From contig NZ_JARXXP010000031.1 of assembly GCF_029893965.1 (NCBI RefSeq), positions 1 through 52,399 on the forward strand: a DNA stretch of 52,399 nucleotides, written 5' to 3'. This DNA is from Paenibacillus sp. PastM-3 (GTDB taxonomy: Bacteria > Bacillota > Bacilli > Paenibacillales > Paenibacillaceae). How positions within the stretch are numbered: position 1 is the first letter of the stretch; each line of letters opens with the position of its first letter. The notes under the pieces are model-generated. The model saw only the letters and a list, made by a program, of their open reading frames with translations. It was not told where the DNA came from and did not search any database. Below are positions 7,646 through 14,578 of the stretch, piece after piece. The translations under genes were made by a program, and so were the position numbers.

Positions 7646-7741
7646 ATGTGTTTGGGGCAAACCAATACATGCGTATCTAAAAATAAGATTGCCGCTAACA
7701 ATAGAGCTATTACAGCAATCTACTCTCTCAAAAAAATTCCG

Positions 7742-7770
7742 TTGACAACTATTTTAGCATCATCTATAAT
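7742..7770 (+). promoter_or_regulatory. Upstream veg promoter, perfect SigA consensus
   Basis: TTGACA (7742-7747), a 17-base spacer and TATAAT (7765-7770) match the SigA consensus exactly. It is the first of two such promoters in front of veg. Confidence 0.85.
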
Positions 7771-7782
7771 TAATTATTTGGT

Positions 7783-7811
7783 TTGACAATGTTTGTGAAA
7801 AGTTGTATAAT
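7783..7811 (+). promoter_or_regulatory. Downstream veg promoter, perfect SigA consensus
   Basis: TTGACA (7783-7788), a 17-base spacer and TATAAT (7806-7811), again a perfect match, 41 bases after the first. Transcription would start near 7818, giving a leader of about 23 bases that contains the ribosome site. Confidence 0.9.
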
Positions 7812-7840
7812 GGGACAAGGAAAGAGGTGGTCGTCAGGCA

Positions 7841-8116
7841 ATGGCTAATAACGCGCTGTTGGAAATTAAACGCAGTCTCGAAGCTCATGTCGGTCATAAG
7901 ATTACGTTGCGGGCTAATGGTGGCCGCCGTAAGACCGTTGAACGCACCGGTGTCCTGGAAGAAACGTACCCTTCTGTTTTTATTGTCAAACTGGATCAGG
8001 AGCAGCAAACCTTTAAGCGTGTCTCCTATAGCTATGCCGATATCCTCACTGAATCAGTGGAAATCACTGTTTATGAAGATGACGGGCAAATGCAGGTTGT
8101 GTATATTAAGGCTTAA
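7841..8116 (+). CDS. veg: Veg protein, conserved small biofilm/growth regulator
   Basis: A 91-residue protein with the family core LEIKRSLEAHVGHKITLRAN, a GGRRKT segment, and SYSYADILTESVEI. In B. subtilis Veg is very abundant and promotes biofilm gene expression by countering SinR; the fold is a small beta-barrel. GAGGTGG lies ten bases before the ATG. The gene is monocistronic between two consensus promoters and a terminator, so very strong constitutive expression is expected, as at the B. subtilis locus. Confidence 0.95.
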   Translation: MANNALLEIKRSLEAHVGHKITLRANGGRRKTVERTGVLEETYPSVFIVKLDQEQQTFKRVSYSYADILTESVEITVYEDDGQMQVVYIKA

Positions 8117-8126
8117 CGCTTTACAG

Positions 8127-8152
8127 AACAGTCCCTATAAGGGGCTGTTTTT
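8127..8152 (+). terminator. Terminator after veg
   Basis: AACAGTCCC (8127-8135) pairs with GGGGCTGTT (8141-8149), with one G-T pair, and is followed by T residues. Confidence 0.85.
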
Positions 8153-8195
8153 GTTTGGACATTATGTCCTGCCGGAGGCAAGTACGGTTATCAGG

Positions 8196-8225
8196 GAATG
8201 GGCAGCGTCCTGCAGCAGCATACTA
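8196..8225 (+). promoter_or_regulatory. Candidate SigG promoter of sspF
   Basis: GAATG (8196-8200) and CATACTA (8219-8225), 18 bases apart, fit the forespore SigG consensus (GMATR, then CAT-n2-TA). Small acid-soluble spore protein genes are SigG-dependent, so the context agrees. Confidence 0.65.
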
Positions 8226-8274
8226 TAGGGGCAATATGCTTCTTATCCACTACTGTAAGGGAGGACTTTTACCG

Positions 8275-8457
8275 ATGAGCCGCAGAAGACGGGGTATGAT
8301 GTCAGAAGAACTGAAGACGGAGCTGGCCAAGGAGCTTGGCTTTTACGAAACGGTGGAAAAGGACGGCTGGGGCGGAATCCGGGCCAAGGACGCCGGCAAT
8401 ATGGTGAAGCGGGCTATCCAGCTTGCGGAGCAGGCTGCCCGTAAGTCGGATATATAA
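8275..8457 (+). CDS. sspF: Small acid-soluble spore protein, SspF type
   Basis: A 60-residue alpha/beta-type SASP, a forespore protein that coats spore DNA. The sequence carries the SspF features SRRRRGMMSEELKTELAKEL, GFYETV, GWGGIRAKDAGNMVK and a helical tail. The frame is open upstream to 8155, but AAGGGAGGA (8257-8265) and alignment to SspF set the ATG at 8275. It has its own probable SigG promoter and terminator. The GPR protease site of classical SASPs is not obvious, which is usual for the SspF group. Confidence 0.92.
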   Translation: MSRRRRGMMSEELKTELAKELGFYETVEKDGWGGIRAKDAGNMVKRAIQLAEQAARKSDI

Positions 8458-8485
8458 TCTGCGGTCTTTTTAAGCAGATCCGTAA

Positions 8486-8521
8486 AAGGGGGAGCTGCCT
8501 GAACGGCAGGGCCCTCTTTTT
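8486..8521 (+). terminator. Terminator after sspF
   Basis: A GC-rich stem built on CTGCC/GGCAG, with further G-rich/C-rich pairing outside it, ends in CTCTTTTT. Pairing in the lower stem is imperfect. Confidence 0.65.
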
Positions 8522-8552
8522 GGCTTGCCGCAACAGGCTTTACTTTTGATCA

Positions 8553-8581
8553 TGGACTTCATAACAAGTTTCTCATATAAT
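8553..8581 (+). promoter_or_regulatory. Candidate SigA promoter of ispE
   Basis: TGGACT (8553-8558), 17 bases, and a perfect TATAAT (8576-8581). The -35 is weak (4 of 6). Transcription would begin about 40 bases before the ispE start. Confidence 0.5.
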
Positions 8582-8626
8582 ATGTTAAGTTGTTTTTACG
8601 GGAAAAGCTGAGGGTGGGTGAACGCC

Positions 8627-9481
8627 TTGAAAATGTATGAAAAAGCGCCGGCTAAAATTAATTTGATGCTGGATGTGCTTCGCAAGCGTGCTGACGGGTT
8701 TCATGAGGTTGAAATGATTATGACAATGGTCGATCTGGCGGATCGTCTGGAGCTGTCTGAGCTGAAGCGTGACTCCATTATCATCTCTAGCCAGGCCGGA
8801 TATATACCGCTTGATGAGAAGAACCTGGCCTTTCAGGCAGCGAGGCTTATTAAAGACCGCTACAATGTGAAGAGCGGAGTACATATTCATCTGGATAAAA
8901 GGATTCCGGTCGCTGCCGGCCTTGCCGGCGGCAGCAGTGATGCCGCGGCTACGCTGCGCGGCCTGAACCGGCTCTGGCGCCTGAATATCCCCGCAGAGGA
9001 GCTGCAGGAGCTTGGCGCCGAGCTTGGCTCGGACGTCCCGTTCTGTGTCACTGGCGGTACGGCTCTGGCCACAGGCCGGGGGGAGAAGCTGACGCCGATC
9101 CCCAATCCGCCGCAGTGCTGGGTTATCCTGGCGAAGCCTCCGATCAATGTCTCTACAGCCGAGGTATATGGCCGTGTGCGGGCCAATCAGATTGCCGTGC
9201 ATCCATCGGCTTCACGGATGCAGGAGGCTATCGAAGCAGGGGATTTTGGAGCAGTCTGTGCACGGCTGGGCAATGTTCTGGAGGATGTGACCCTGAAGCT
9301 GCATCCTGAGGTTCAGCAGCTCAAGGAAGCCATGGTGAAGCTGGGGGCTGACGGAGTACTGATGTCCGGGAGCGGGCCGACGGTATTCGGCCTGGTCTCT
9401 AAGCAATCCAAGGTGGCTAGAATCTATAACGGGCTGCGCGGCTTCTGCAAGGAAGTATATGCTGTGCGCTCGCTGACTTAA
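8627..9481 (+). CDS. ispE: 4-diphosphocytidyl-2-C-methyl-D-erythritol kinase
   Basis: A 284-residue GHMP kinase that phosphorylates CDP-ME in the MEP isoprenoid pathway. Motifs: EKAPAKINLMLDV at the N-terminus, the ATP loop PVAAGLAGGSSDAAATLRG, and the C-terminal GSGPTVFGLV. Three in-frame starts are possible (GTG 8618, TTG 8627, ATG 8633). TTG at 8627 is chosen because it lies nine bases after AGGGTGGG and aligns with the start of B. subtilis IspE. Its place beside purR is conserved in Bacillus. Length is normal. Confidence 0.95.
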   Translation: MKMYEKAPAKINLMLDVLRKRADGFHEVEMIMTMVDLADRLELSELKRDSIIISSQAGYIPLDEKNLAFQAARLIKDRYNVKSGVHIHLDKRIPVAAGLAGGSSDAAATLRGLNRLWRLNIPAEELQELGAELGSDVPFCVTGGTALATGRGEKLTPIPNPPQCWVILAKPPINVSTAEVYGRVRANQIAVHPSASRMQEAIEAGDFGAVCARLGNVLEDVTLKLHPEVQQLKEAMVKLGADGVLMSGSGPTVFGLVSKQSKVARIYNGLRGFCKEVYAVRSLT

Positions 9482-9490
9482 CCTTAGGAG

Positions 9491-9532
9491 AAACGGAACC
9501 TTTTCCCGAAAAGGGCGGCAGGTCCGTTTTTT
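9491..9532 (+). terminator. Terminator after ispE
   Basis: AAACGGAACC pairs with GGTCCGTTT around a 22-base loop that holds a second small hairpin (CTTTTCCC/AAAAGGG); T residues follow. Confidence 0.8.
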
Positions 9533-9533
9533 C

Positions 9534-9563
9534 TTGTGTAATTCCGTACAAAAATGATATTAT
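9534..9563 (+). promoter_or_regulatory. Candidate purR promoter
   Basis: TTGTGT (9534-9539), 18 bases, TATTAT (9558-9563). It overlaps the tail of the ispE terminator. Moderate match only. Confidence 0.35.
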
Positions 9564-9598
9564 TTTTAATAATATTCGGTTTTGGCGAGGAGTATTCC

Positions 9599-10426
9599 GT
9601 GAAAAAACTTAAAAGAAGCCAACGTTTGGTTGATATGACCCAATTTTTGCTAGAGAAACCGCATGATCTGCTGCCATTATCCACCTTTGCGGACCGGTAC
9701 GGTGCGGCGAAGTCATCCATCAGTGAGGACTTGGCTATTATAAAAGAGGTATTTGAAGGTGAAGGTATGGGCGAGCTGCAGACGCTGGCCGGTGCAGCCG
9801 GCGGTGTACGCTATATTCCGCGCATGCCGACAGATATGGCGCTGGCATTTGTTAAGCGCCTGTGCGGGGAGCTTGAGCAGAGTGACCGGATTCTTCCCGG
9901 CGGCTATCTGTATATGTCCGACCTGCTGGGTCTCCCTTCCGTAATGGAGCAGGCGGGCAAAATCATTGCCACCGCCTTTTACGGCGTAGAGATTGATGTG
10001 GTAATGACTGTAGAGACCAAGGGGATTCCGCTTGCTTATGCTACAGCCGCCCAGCTTGGTCTGCCTGTAGTGCTCGTCCGCCGTGACCATCAGGTGACAG
10101 AAGGCTCGGCTGTAAGCATCAACTATGTGTCCGGCTCCCATAAGAGCATCCATACGATGTCCCTGTCAAGACGGGCCCTGCGCGAGAAATCACGGGTGCT
10201 GATTGTGGATGACTTCATGAAGGCAGGCGGTACGGTACGCGGTATGGTGGATCTGCTCGGCGAATTCAACGCCCAGGTTGCCGGTGTCGGCGTGCTTGTT
10301 GAGTCAGGTGCGGTAGAGACGGAAGAACGGCTGCTGCATGATTATGTGTCGCTGGTGAAGCTGACCGAGGTAGACTCCAGGGAGCGGAGAATTTCCGCGC
10401 ATCCCGGCAACTATTTTTCCTCTTAG
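9599..10426 (+). CDS. purR: Purine operon repressor PurR
   Basis: A 275-residue regulator: an N-terminal winged helix (KKLKRSQRLVDMTQFLLEKP and onward, about residues 1-75) joined to a type I phosphoribosyltransferase-like domain with the PRPP-binding loop VLIVDDFMKAGGTVRGM. In Bacillus it represses purine biosynthesis and transport genes and is released by PRPP. The GTG at 9599 follows GCGAGGAG by six bases; the open frame extends upstream without ribosome-site support. In Bacillus ridA (yabJ) follows at once, but here it is absent and spoVG comes after a 210-base gap. Confidence 0.94.
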   Translation: MKKLKRSQRLVDMTQFLLEKPHDLLPLSTFADRYGAAKSSISEDLAIIKEVFEGEGMGELQTLAGAAGGVRYIPRMPTDMALAFVKRLCGELEQSDRILPGGYLYMSDLLGLPSVMEQAGKIIATAFYGVEIDVVMTVETKGIPLAYATAAQLGLPVVLVRRDHQVTEGSAVSINYVSGSHKSIHTMSLSRRALREKSRVLIVDDFMKAGGTVRGMVDLLGEFNAQVAGVGVLVESGAVETEERLLHDYVSLVKLTEVDSRERRISAHPGNYFSS

Positions 10427-10432
10427 GAGGGG
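10423..10432 (+). promoter_or_regulatory. Orphan Shine-Dalgarno sequence after purR
   Basis: TTAGGAGGGG overlaps the purR stop codon and is a near-perfect ribosome site, but no ATG, GTG or TTG lies within a workable distance and no open frame follows. It stands where ridA would begin in Bacillus. Confidence 0.5.
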
Positions 10433-10445
10433 AAGAATTAACAGC

Positions 10446-10515
10446 TTAGAAAAGTGCAGTATAGTGTCGAAAACATGAGGAATCATTAGAAAAGAGCACG
10501 AAATGTGTCGAAAAC
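10446..10515 (+). repeat. Two direct repeats, each carrying a Spo0A-type box
   Basis: Copies at 10446-10474 and 10486-10515 share TTAGAAAAG at one end and GTGTCGAAAAC at the other, with a less conserved middle. Each holds an exact TGTCGAA (10465-10471 and 10506-10512), 41 bases apart and in the same orientation, close to four helical turns. They lie 50-120 bases upstream of the spoVG SigH promoter. Confidence 0.7.
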
Positions 10516-10567
10516 GCTAATTCCGCAAAAATAATCTTCTGTAGTAGTCATTTTTTGGAATCAAAAA

Positions 10568-10596
10568 GAAGGAATTCGCTTTGCTGTGTGGAATTA
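10568..10596 (+). promoter_or_regulatory. SigH promoter of spoVG
   Basis: GAAGGAATT (10568-10576) fits the SigH -35 RNAGGAWWW and GTGGAATTA (10588-10596) fits the -10 RNNGAATWW, with the usual 11-base spacer. spoVG is the classic SigH-dependent gene of B. subtilis. Confidence 0.88.
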
Positions 10597-10636
10597 TACA
10601 CCAAGTCTCTGATGGAAAAAGGTGGTGAACACACAC

Positions 10637-10924
10637 ATGCAAATTACGGATGTCAGACTCCGCCGCGTCAACTCTGAGGGGAGAATGAAGGCAATCGCAT
10701 CCATTACCATCGATAACGAGTTTGTTGTTCATGACATTCGCGTCATCGACGGTAATAACGGGATGTTCGTTGCAATGCCCAGCAAGCGTACACCGGACGG
10801 TGAATTCCGCGATATCGCACACCCGATTTCTTCGGGAACACGCGAAAAGATTCAATCTGCGGTTCTGGCCGAGTACGATCGCGCCGCTACGGAAGAAGAG
10901 GAAGTTATTGAAGAGGGAGCTTAG
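10637..10924 (+). CDS. spoVG: SpoVG, RNA/DNA-binding regulator of septation and sporulation
   Basis: A 95-residue protein very close to B. subtilis SpoVG: QITDVRLRRVNSEGRMKAIA, then FVVHDIRVIDGNNG and MPSKRTPDGEFRDIAHPI. SpoVG binds nucleic acids and influences asymmetric septation, spore cortex and, in pathogens, virulence. The frame is open from a GTG at 10622, but the ATG at 10637 matches family starts and lies 11 bases after AAAGGTGG. The C-terminal tail (EEEEVIEEGA) is acidic and variable, as in other species. A SigH promoter stands directly upstream. Confidence 0.95.
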   Translation: MQITDVRLRRVNSEGRMKAIASITIDNEFVVHDIRVIDGNNGMFVAMPSKRTPDGEFRDIAHPISSGTREKIQSAVLAEYDRAATEEEEVIEEGA

Positions 10925-11002
10925 GAGCTAAGCGCGCTTTCTCTGAAGAACGCCTGCCCGTAAGGGGTGGCGTAAGGTCAGGCCGTTTTCAATTGGGGTT
11001 CG

Positions 11003-11045
11003 AAGAAAAGGGAACCATGGCAGCATGGTTCTCTTTTCTTTTTGC
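11003..11045 (+). terminator. Terminator after spoVG
   Basis: A 17-bp stem, AAGAAAAGGGAACCATG (11003-11019) with CATGGTTCTCTTTTCTT (11024-11040), has one G-T pair and a four-base loop, and is followed by T residues. Confidence 0.92.
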
Positions 11046-11097
11046 CCGGAATGAGATATATTCAGTAGTGAGCTCAAGAAGTAGGAGGTTGGCATTC

Positions 11098-12489
11098 TTG
11101 AAAAGAATGGCTGTTGTACTTGCTGCAGGTCAAGGCAAGCGCATGAAATCTAAATTATACAAAGTACTGCATCCCGTCTGCGGCAAGCCGATGGTAGGGC
11201 ATGTGCTTGATACCGTAAAGGCGACCGGATGTGAACGCAATATTGTAGTAGTCGGACATGGAGCAGACGCAGTGAAGGCTTATCTGGGCCAGAATGCTGA
11301 ATATGTGCTTCAGGAAACCCAGCTCGGGACCGGGCATGCTGTGAAGCAGGCCAAGGAACTTCTCGGCGGTGAAGAAGGCACGACGATAGTCATTTGCGGA
11401 GACACCCCGCTTATCACGCCTGAAACGCTGGAAGGATTAATGGCGCTGCATGAAGGACAGAAGGCGGCAGCATCTATTCTGACTGCTGTAATGGACCAGC
11501 CGGCCGGTTATGGACGGATTATCCGCGGAGAAGACGGCGGTGTGCTGAAGATTGTTGAGCAGAAGGACTGCTCGGCGGAAGAGGCGGCTGTGAAGGAAAT
11601 TAATACAGGCACTTACTGCTTTGATAATGCTAAGCTGTTCGCCGCGCTGGAACAGGTGACGAACAACAATAATCAGCAGGAATATTATTTAACCGATTGT
11701 ATCGGCATACTCCGGGCACAGGGTGATATCGTTCTGGGATATCAGGCTCATGATGCTGCGGAGTCTATTGGCGTTAACGACCGGCTCGCACTGTCCGAAG
11801 TAGAGGGACATATGCGCCAGCGGATCAACAAGACACATATGCTTAACGGGGTAACGATCATTGATCCGGCCTCGACTTATATCGGAGCTGATGTTGTCAT
11901 TGGTGCGGATACCATTCTGCACCCCTCGACTCTGCTCAAAGGCAAGACTGTAATCGGGGAGGGCTGTGTGATCGGACCGTCCAGCGATATTGAGGATTCC
12001 GAGATCATGGACGGCGCTTCTGTGAAGCATTCCGTGCTGAGCCAGGCTACCGTCGGGGCACGGGCATCTGTCGGTCCTTTCGCTTATCTGCGACCGGGCG
12101 CGGTGCTTGGTGAAGAAGTGAAGATCGGCGATTTTGTAGAGGTCAAGAATGCCACAATCGGCGACGGCTCCAAAGTATCGCATTTAAGCTATATCGGGGA
12201 TGCGTCTGTCGGCAAGAACGTCAATGTCGGATGCGGTGCAATTACCGTTAACTACGACGGGTATAATAAAGCAAAGACCACCATTGAGGATGATGCCTTT
12301 ATCGGCAGCAACGTCAATCTGATTGCTCCGGTAACCGTGGGCAAAGGGGCTTTTGTTGTAGCAGGTTCCACGATTACACGCTCTGTTTCGGAGAATGATC
12401 TGGCTGTGGCCAGAGTAAGGCAGGAGAATAAGCCGGGGTATGCGGATAAGATCCGCGCCCGCGCCAAAGCCAAAAAAGAACAATCCTAG
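11098..12489 (+). CDS. glmU: Bifunctional UDP-GlcNAc pyrophosphorylase / glucosamine-1-P acetyltransferase
   Basis: A 463-residue enzyme making UDP-N-acetylglucosamine for peptidoglycan and other wall polymers. The N-terminal uridylyltransferase carries the nucleotide loop VLAAGQGKRMKSKLYKVLHP (residues 7-26). The C-terminal half is a left-handed beta-helix of hexapeptide repeats (for example VNVGCGAITVNYDG) that performs acetyl transfer. Start TTG at 11098 is nine bases after GTAGGAGG and matches the family start; the frame runs open to 10993 but that part overlaps a terminator. prs follows, as in Bacillus, separated by a hairpin. Confidence 0.96.
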   Translation: MKRMAVVLAAGQGKRMKSKLYKVLHPVCGKPMVGHVLDTVKATGCERNIVVVGHGADAVKAYLGQNAEYVLQETQLGTGHAVKQAKELLGGEEGTTIVICGDTPLITPETLEGLMALHEGQKAAASILTAVMDQPAGYGRIIRGEDGGVLKIVEQKDCSAEEAAVKEINTGTYCFDNAKLFAALEQVTNNNNQQEYYLTDCIGILRAQGDIVLGYQAHDAAESIGVNDRLALSEVEGHMRQRINKTHMLNGVTIIDPASTYIGADVVIGADTILHPSTLLKGKTVIGEGCVIGPSSDIEDSEIMDGASVKHSVLSQATVGARASVGPFAYLRPGAVLGEEVKIGDFVEVKNATIGDGSKVSHLSYIGDASVGKNVNVGCGAITVNYDGYNKAKTTIEDDAFIGSNVNLIAPVTVGKGAFVVAGSTITRSVSENDLAVARVRQENKPGYADKIRARAKAKKEQS

Positions 12490-12512
12490 TCCATCGTAAA
12501 GGCCAAAGCCAA

Positions 12513-12546
12513 AGCGCCGGACAGAGCACAAGGGTTGTCCGGCGCT
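12513..12546 (+). other. Strong hairpin without T-run between glmU and prs
   Basis: An 11-bp perfect stem AGCGCCGGACA (12513-12523) / TGTCCGGCGCT (12536-12546) with a 12-base loop lies 40 bases before the prs start. No T-tract follows, so it is more likely an RNA-processing or mRNA-stability element, or a partial attenuator, than a full terminator. Confidence 0.6.
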
Positions 12547-12585
12547 GCTTGGAAGTTAAATTCCGTCACGGAGGGTTTATATTTT

Positions 12586-13539
12586 ATGACTTATTGCGAT
12601 TCCAAATTAAAGATCTTTACTTGTAACTCCAATCCAAAGCTGGCCAGTCAGATTGCCGACTATATCGGCATTCCGATGGGGGAGTCACACACTACAAGCT
12701 TCAGTGACGGAGAGATCCAGGTTAAGCTTTCGGAAAGTGTCCGGGGCTGCCATGTCTACATTGTCCAGTCCACGTGCGGCCCGGTCAATGATAACCTGAT
12801 GGAACTGCTCGTTATGGTGGATGCGCTCAAACGCGCTTCGGCCAAGAGCATCAACGTAGTTATTCCGTACTACGGCTATGCACGTCAGGACCGCAAAGCA
12901 CGTTCCCGTGATCCGATTACGGCCAAGCTGGTAGCCAACCTGATCGAGAAGGCAGGCGCGCACCGTGTCATTACCATGGACCTTCATGCTATGCAGATTC
13001 AAGGCTTCTTCGATATCCCGGTCGACCATCTGCTGGGCGTTCCGATTCTGGCCCAGTATTTCCGCTCCAAACAGATTGAGAATCCGGTTGTCGTATCACC
13101 GGACCACGGCGGCGTAGTGCGGGCAAGAAAGCTTGCTGATTTCCTCAACGCCCCGCTGGCGATCATTGACAAGCGCCGTCCGGAGCCGAATGTCAGTGAA
13201 GTTATGAACATTATCGGTAACATTGAAGGCAAGACGGCGATTCTGATCGATGATATCATCGATACAGCCGGTACAATCGTACTGGGAGCCAATGCACTGA
13301 TGGAAGGCGGCGTGAAGGAAGTATACGCCTGCTGTACCCACCCTGTATTGTCCGGTCCGGCGCATGAACGCCTGGAGAATTCACCGATCAAGGAAATTAT
13401 CGTAACGGATACCATTCCGATTCGCAGTGCCAATCCGACTTCCAAGCTGAAGGTATTGTCTGTGGCTCCGCTGATGGGTGAAGCGATTATCCGCGTTCAC
13501 GAGGAATTGTCAATCAGCAAACTGTTCGAGATCGAGTAG
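12586..13539 (+). CDS. prs: Ribose-phosphate pyrophosphokinase (PRPP synthase)
   Basis: A 317-residue class I enzyme making PRPP from ribose 5-phosphate and ATP; PRPP feeds purine, pyrimidine, NAD, His and Trp synthesis and is the PurR effector. Motifs: KIFTCNSNPKLASQIADYIG, the flexible loop segment YARQDRKARSRDPITAKL, DLHAMQIQGFFDIPVDHL, and the PRPP loop LIDDIIDTAGT. CGGAGGG is ten bases before the ATG at 12586; the open frame begins earlier, inside the hairpin, and is not used. Downstream, ctc (a ribosomal L25-like gene in Bacillus) is missing and a minus-strand gene faces prs. Confidence 0.96.
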   Translation: MTYCDSKLKIFTCNSNPKLASQIADYIGIPMGESHTTSFSDGEIQVKLSESVRGCHVYIVQSTCGPVNDNLMELLVMVDALKRASAKSINVVIPYYGYARQDRKARSRDPITAKLVANLIEKAGAHRVITMDLHAMQIQGFFDIPVDHLLGVPILAQYFRSKQIENPVVVSPDHGGVVRARKLADFLNAPLAIIDKRRPEPNVSEVMNIIGNIEGKTAILIDDIIDTAGTIVLGANALMEGGVKEVYACCTHPVLSGPAHERLENSPIKEIIVTDTIPIRSANPTSKLKVLSVAPLMGEAIIRVHEELSISKLFEIE

Positions 13540-13571
13540 GACAAGCCGGTGTGCCGGCTGAATCTGATATG

Positions 13572-13614
13572 CAAAAAAAGGGTTACACCTCCGGTGTCGG
13601 AAGATGTAACCCTT
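13572..13614 (-). terminator. Terminator of the minus-strand gene facing prs
   Basis: On the minus strand AAGGGTTACA (13614-13605) pairs with TGTAACCCTT (13587-13578) and runs into seven T residues. On the plus strand no T-run follows the stem, so it mainly serves the antisense gene, though a weak effect on prs transcripts is possible. Confidence 0.8.
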
Positions 13615-13633
13615 ATCGGCGTATGCCGGCCTT

Positions 13634-13834
13634 CTAGTACCCCGGACGGGAAACAAAGGTAAAGATGCCGCGGTTGTAGAGGGTACCCTGCAGCTCAACA
13701 AAACCCTCGTCAACGGCCGTAACTACACCGATAGCCACGAACACATCGTCCCTGTAGATCTCGACAGGCACAGCATACTGAATGTGATACTGGAAATGGC
13801 GCTGAAGCGTTAAGATTTCGCCCTGATGTGGCAT
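13634..13834 (-). CDS. Small unknown protein between prs and pth (antisense orientation)
   Basis: I do not recognise this 66-residue protein. It is rich in beta-prone residues (YAVPVEIYRDDVFVAIGVV, then a VTAVDEGFVELQG segment) and ends NRGIFTFVSRPGY, compatible with a small SH3- or Sm-like barrel. Function is unknown. Support as a gene: AGGTGA six bases before the ATG, a proper terminator directly downstream on the same strand, normal codon use, and no competing gene on the other strand in this 390-base gap. It is one of only two genes on the minus strand in the window (with abrB). A sporulation or envelope role would be speculation. Confidence 0.7.
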   Translation of the reverse strand: MPHQGEILTLQRHFQYHIQYAVPVEIYRDDVFVAIGVVTAVDEGFVELQGTLYNRGIFTFVSRPGY

Positions 13835-13927
13835 CGTTCATCACCTGTCTCTGGAGTATATACAACTCATTGTACCAAAAACGGAACTCTTCTGCTTACG
13901 AGAGGATAGAAAGGATAGGCCGGAATC

Positions 13928-14488
13928 ATGAAATGGATTGTTGGACTCGGAAATCCGGGAACCCAGTATGCCAAGACAAGGCACAATGTCGGGTTTATGG
14001 CGCTCGACGAGCTTGCAGCCAGAAACGGAATAAGCTTTAATCAGAACAAATGCAAATCCGTGATCGGTGAAGGGATGATCGGCGGGGTCAAGACCGTCCT
14101 GATTAAGCCCATGACTTTTATGAACCTGTCCGGAGAAGCGGTTCGCGCTTATATGGAATATTATAAAGTGTCCCTTGAGGACCTGATTGTAGTGTATGAT
14201 GATCTGGATACCGAAATCGGCAAAATCCGGCTAAGGTATCAAGGCAGCGCCGGAGGCCATAACGGCATCAAATCGATTATCCAGCATACCGGCACCCAGA
14301 GCTTCAACCGGGTGCGGATGGGCATTTCCCGCCCCGAGCCGGGCTATGCCATCGTAGATTATGTGCTCTCCACCTTCCCCAAGAAGGACGGGGAGAAGCT
14401 GAGGTCGATGATTCTGGATACCTGTGATGCACTGGAGTTCAGTCTGCAGCATACCTTTGAGCAGACAATGGCCAAATTCAACGGTTAA
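13928..14488 (+). CDS. pth: Peptidyl-tRNA hydrolase
   Basis: A 186-residue Pth1-type esterase that frees tRNA from dropped-off peptidyl-tRNA. Catalytic residues are visible: N9 and H19 in WIVGLGNPGTQYAKTRHNVGF, the aspartate in VVYDDLDTEIGKIRLR, and the GSAGGHNGIKSII loop. Length is normal. The ribosome site is weak (GGATAGG upstream of the ATG). It precedes fin and mfd as in Bacillus. Confidence 0.95.
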   Translation: MKWIVGLGNPGTQYAKTRHNVGFMALDELAARNGISFNQNKCKSVIGEGMIGGVKTVLIKPMTFMNLSGEAVRAYMEYYKVSLEDLIVVYDDLDTEIGKIRLRYQGSAGGHNGIKSIIQHTGTQSFNRVRMGISRPEPGYAIVDYVLSTFPKKDGEKLRSMILDTCDALEFSLQHTFEQTMAKFNG

Positions 14489-14536
14489 CAGCAGCAACGC
14501 CCGTGCCCCTGTTCCGGGCTAAATACAAAGGGTACG

Positions 14537-14571
14537 GGGCATACTGAAGGGTATATACTACCTTCAGGAGG
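14537..14571 (+). promoter_or_regulatory. Sporulation-type promoter element and hairpin in front of fin
   Basis: GGGCATACTG (14537-14546) resembles the SigF/SigG -10 element; the -35 is poor. It overlaps a 7-bp inverted repeat, CTGAAGG (14544-14550) and CCTTCAG (14561-14567), whose right arm enters the ribosome site AGGAGG (14566-14571). A transcript starting at this promoter would lack the left arm, while read-through from pth would contain the complete hairpin. Confidence 0.4.
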
Positions 14572-14578
14572 CATATAG

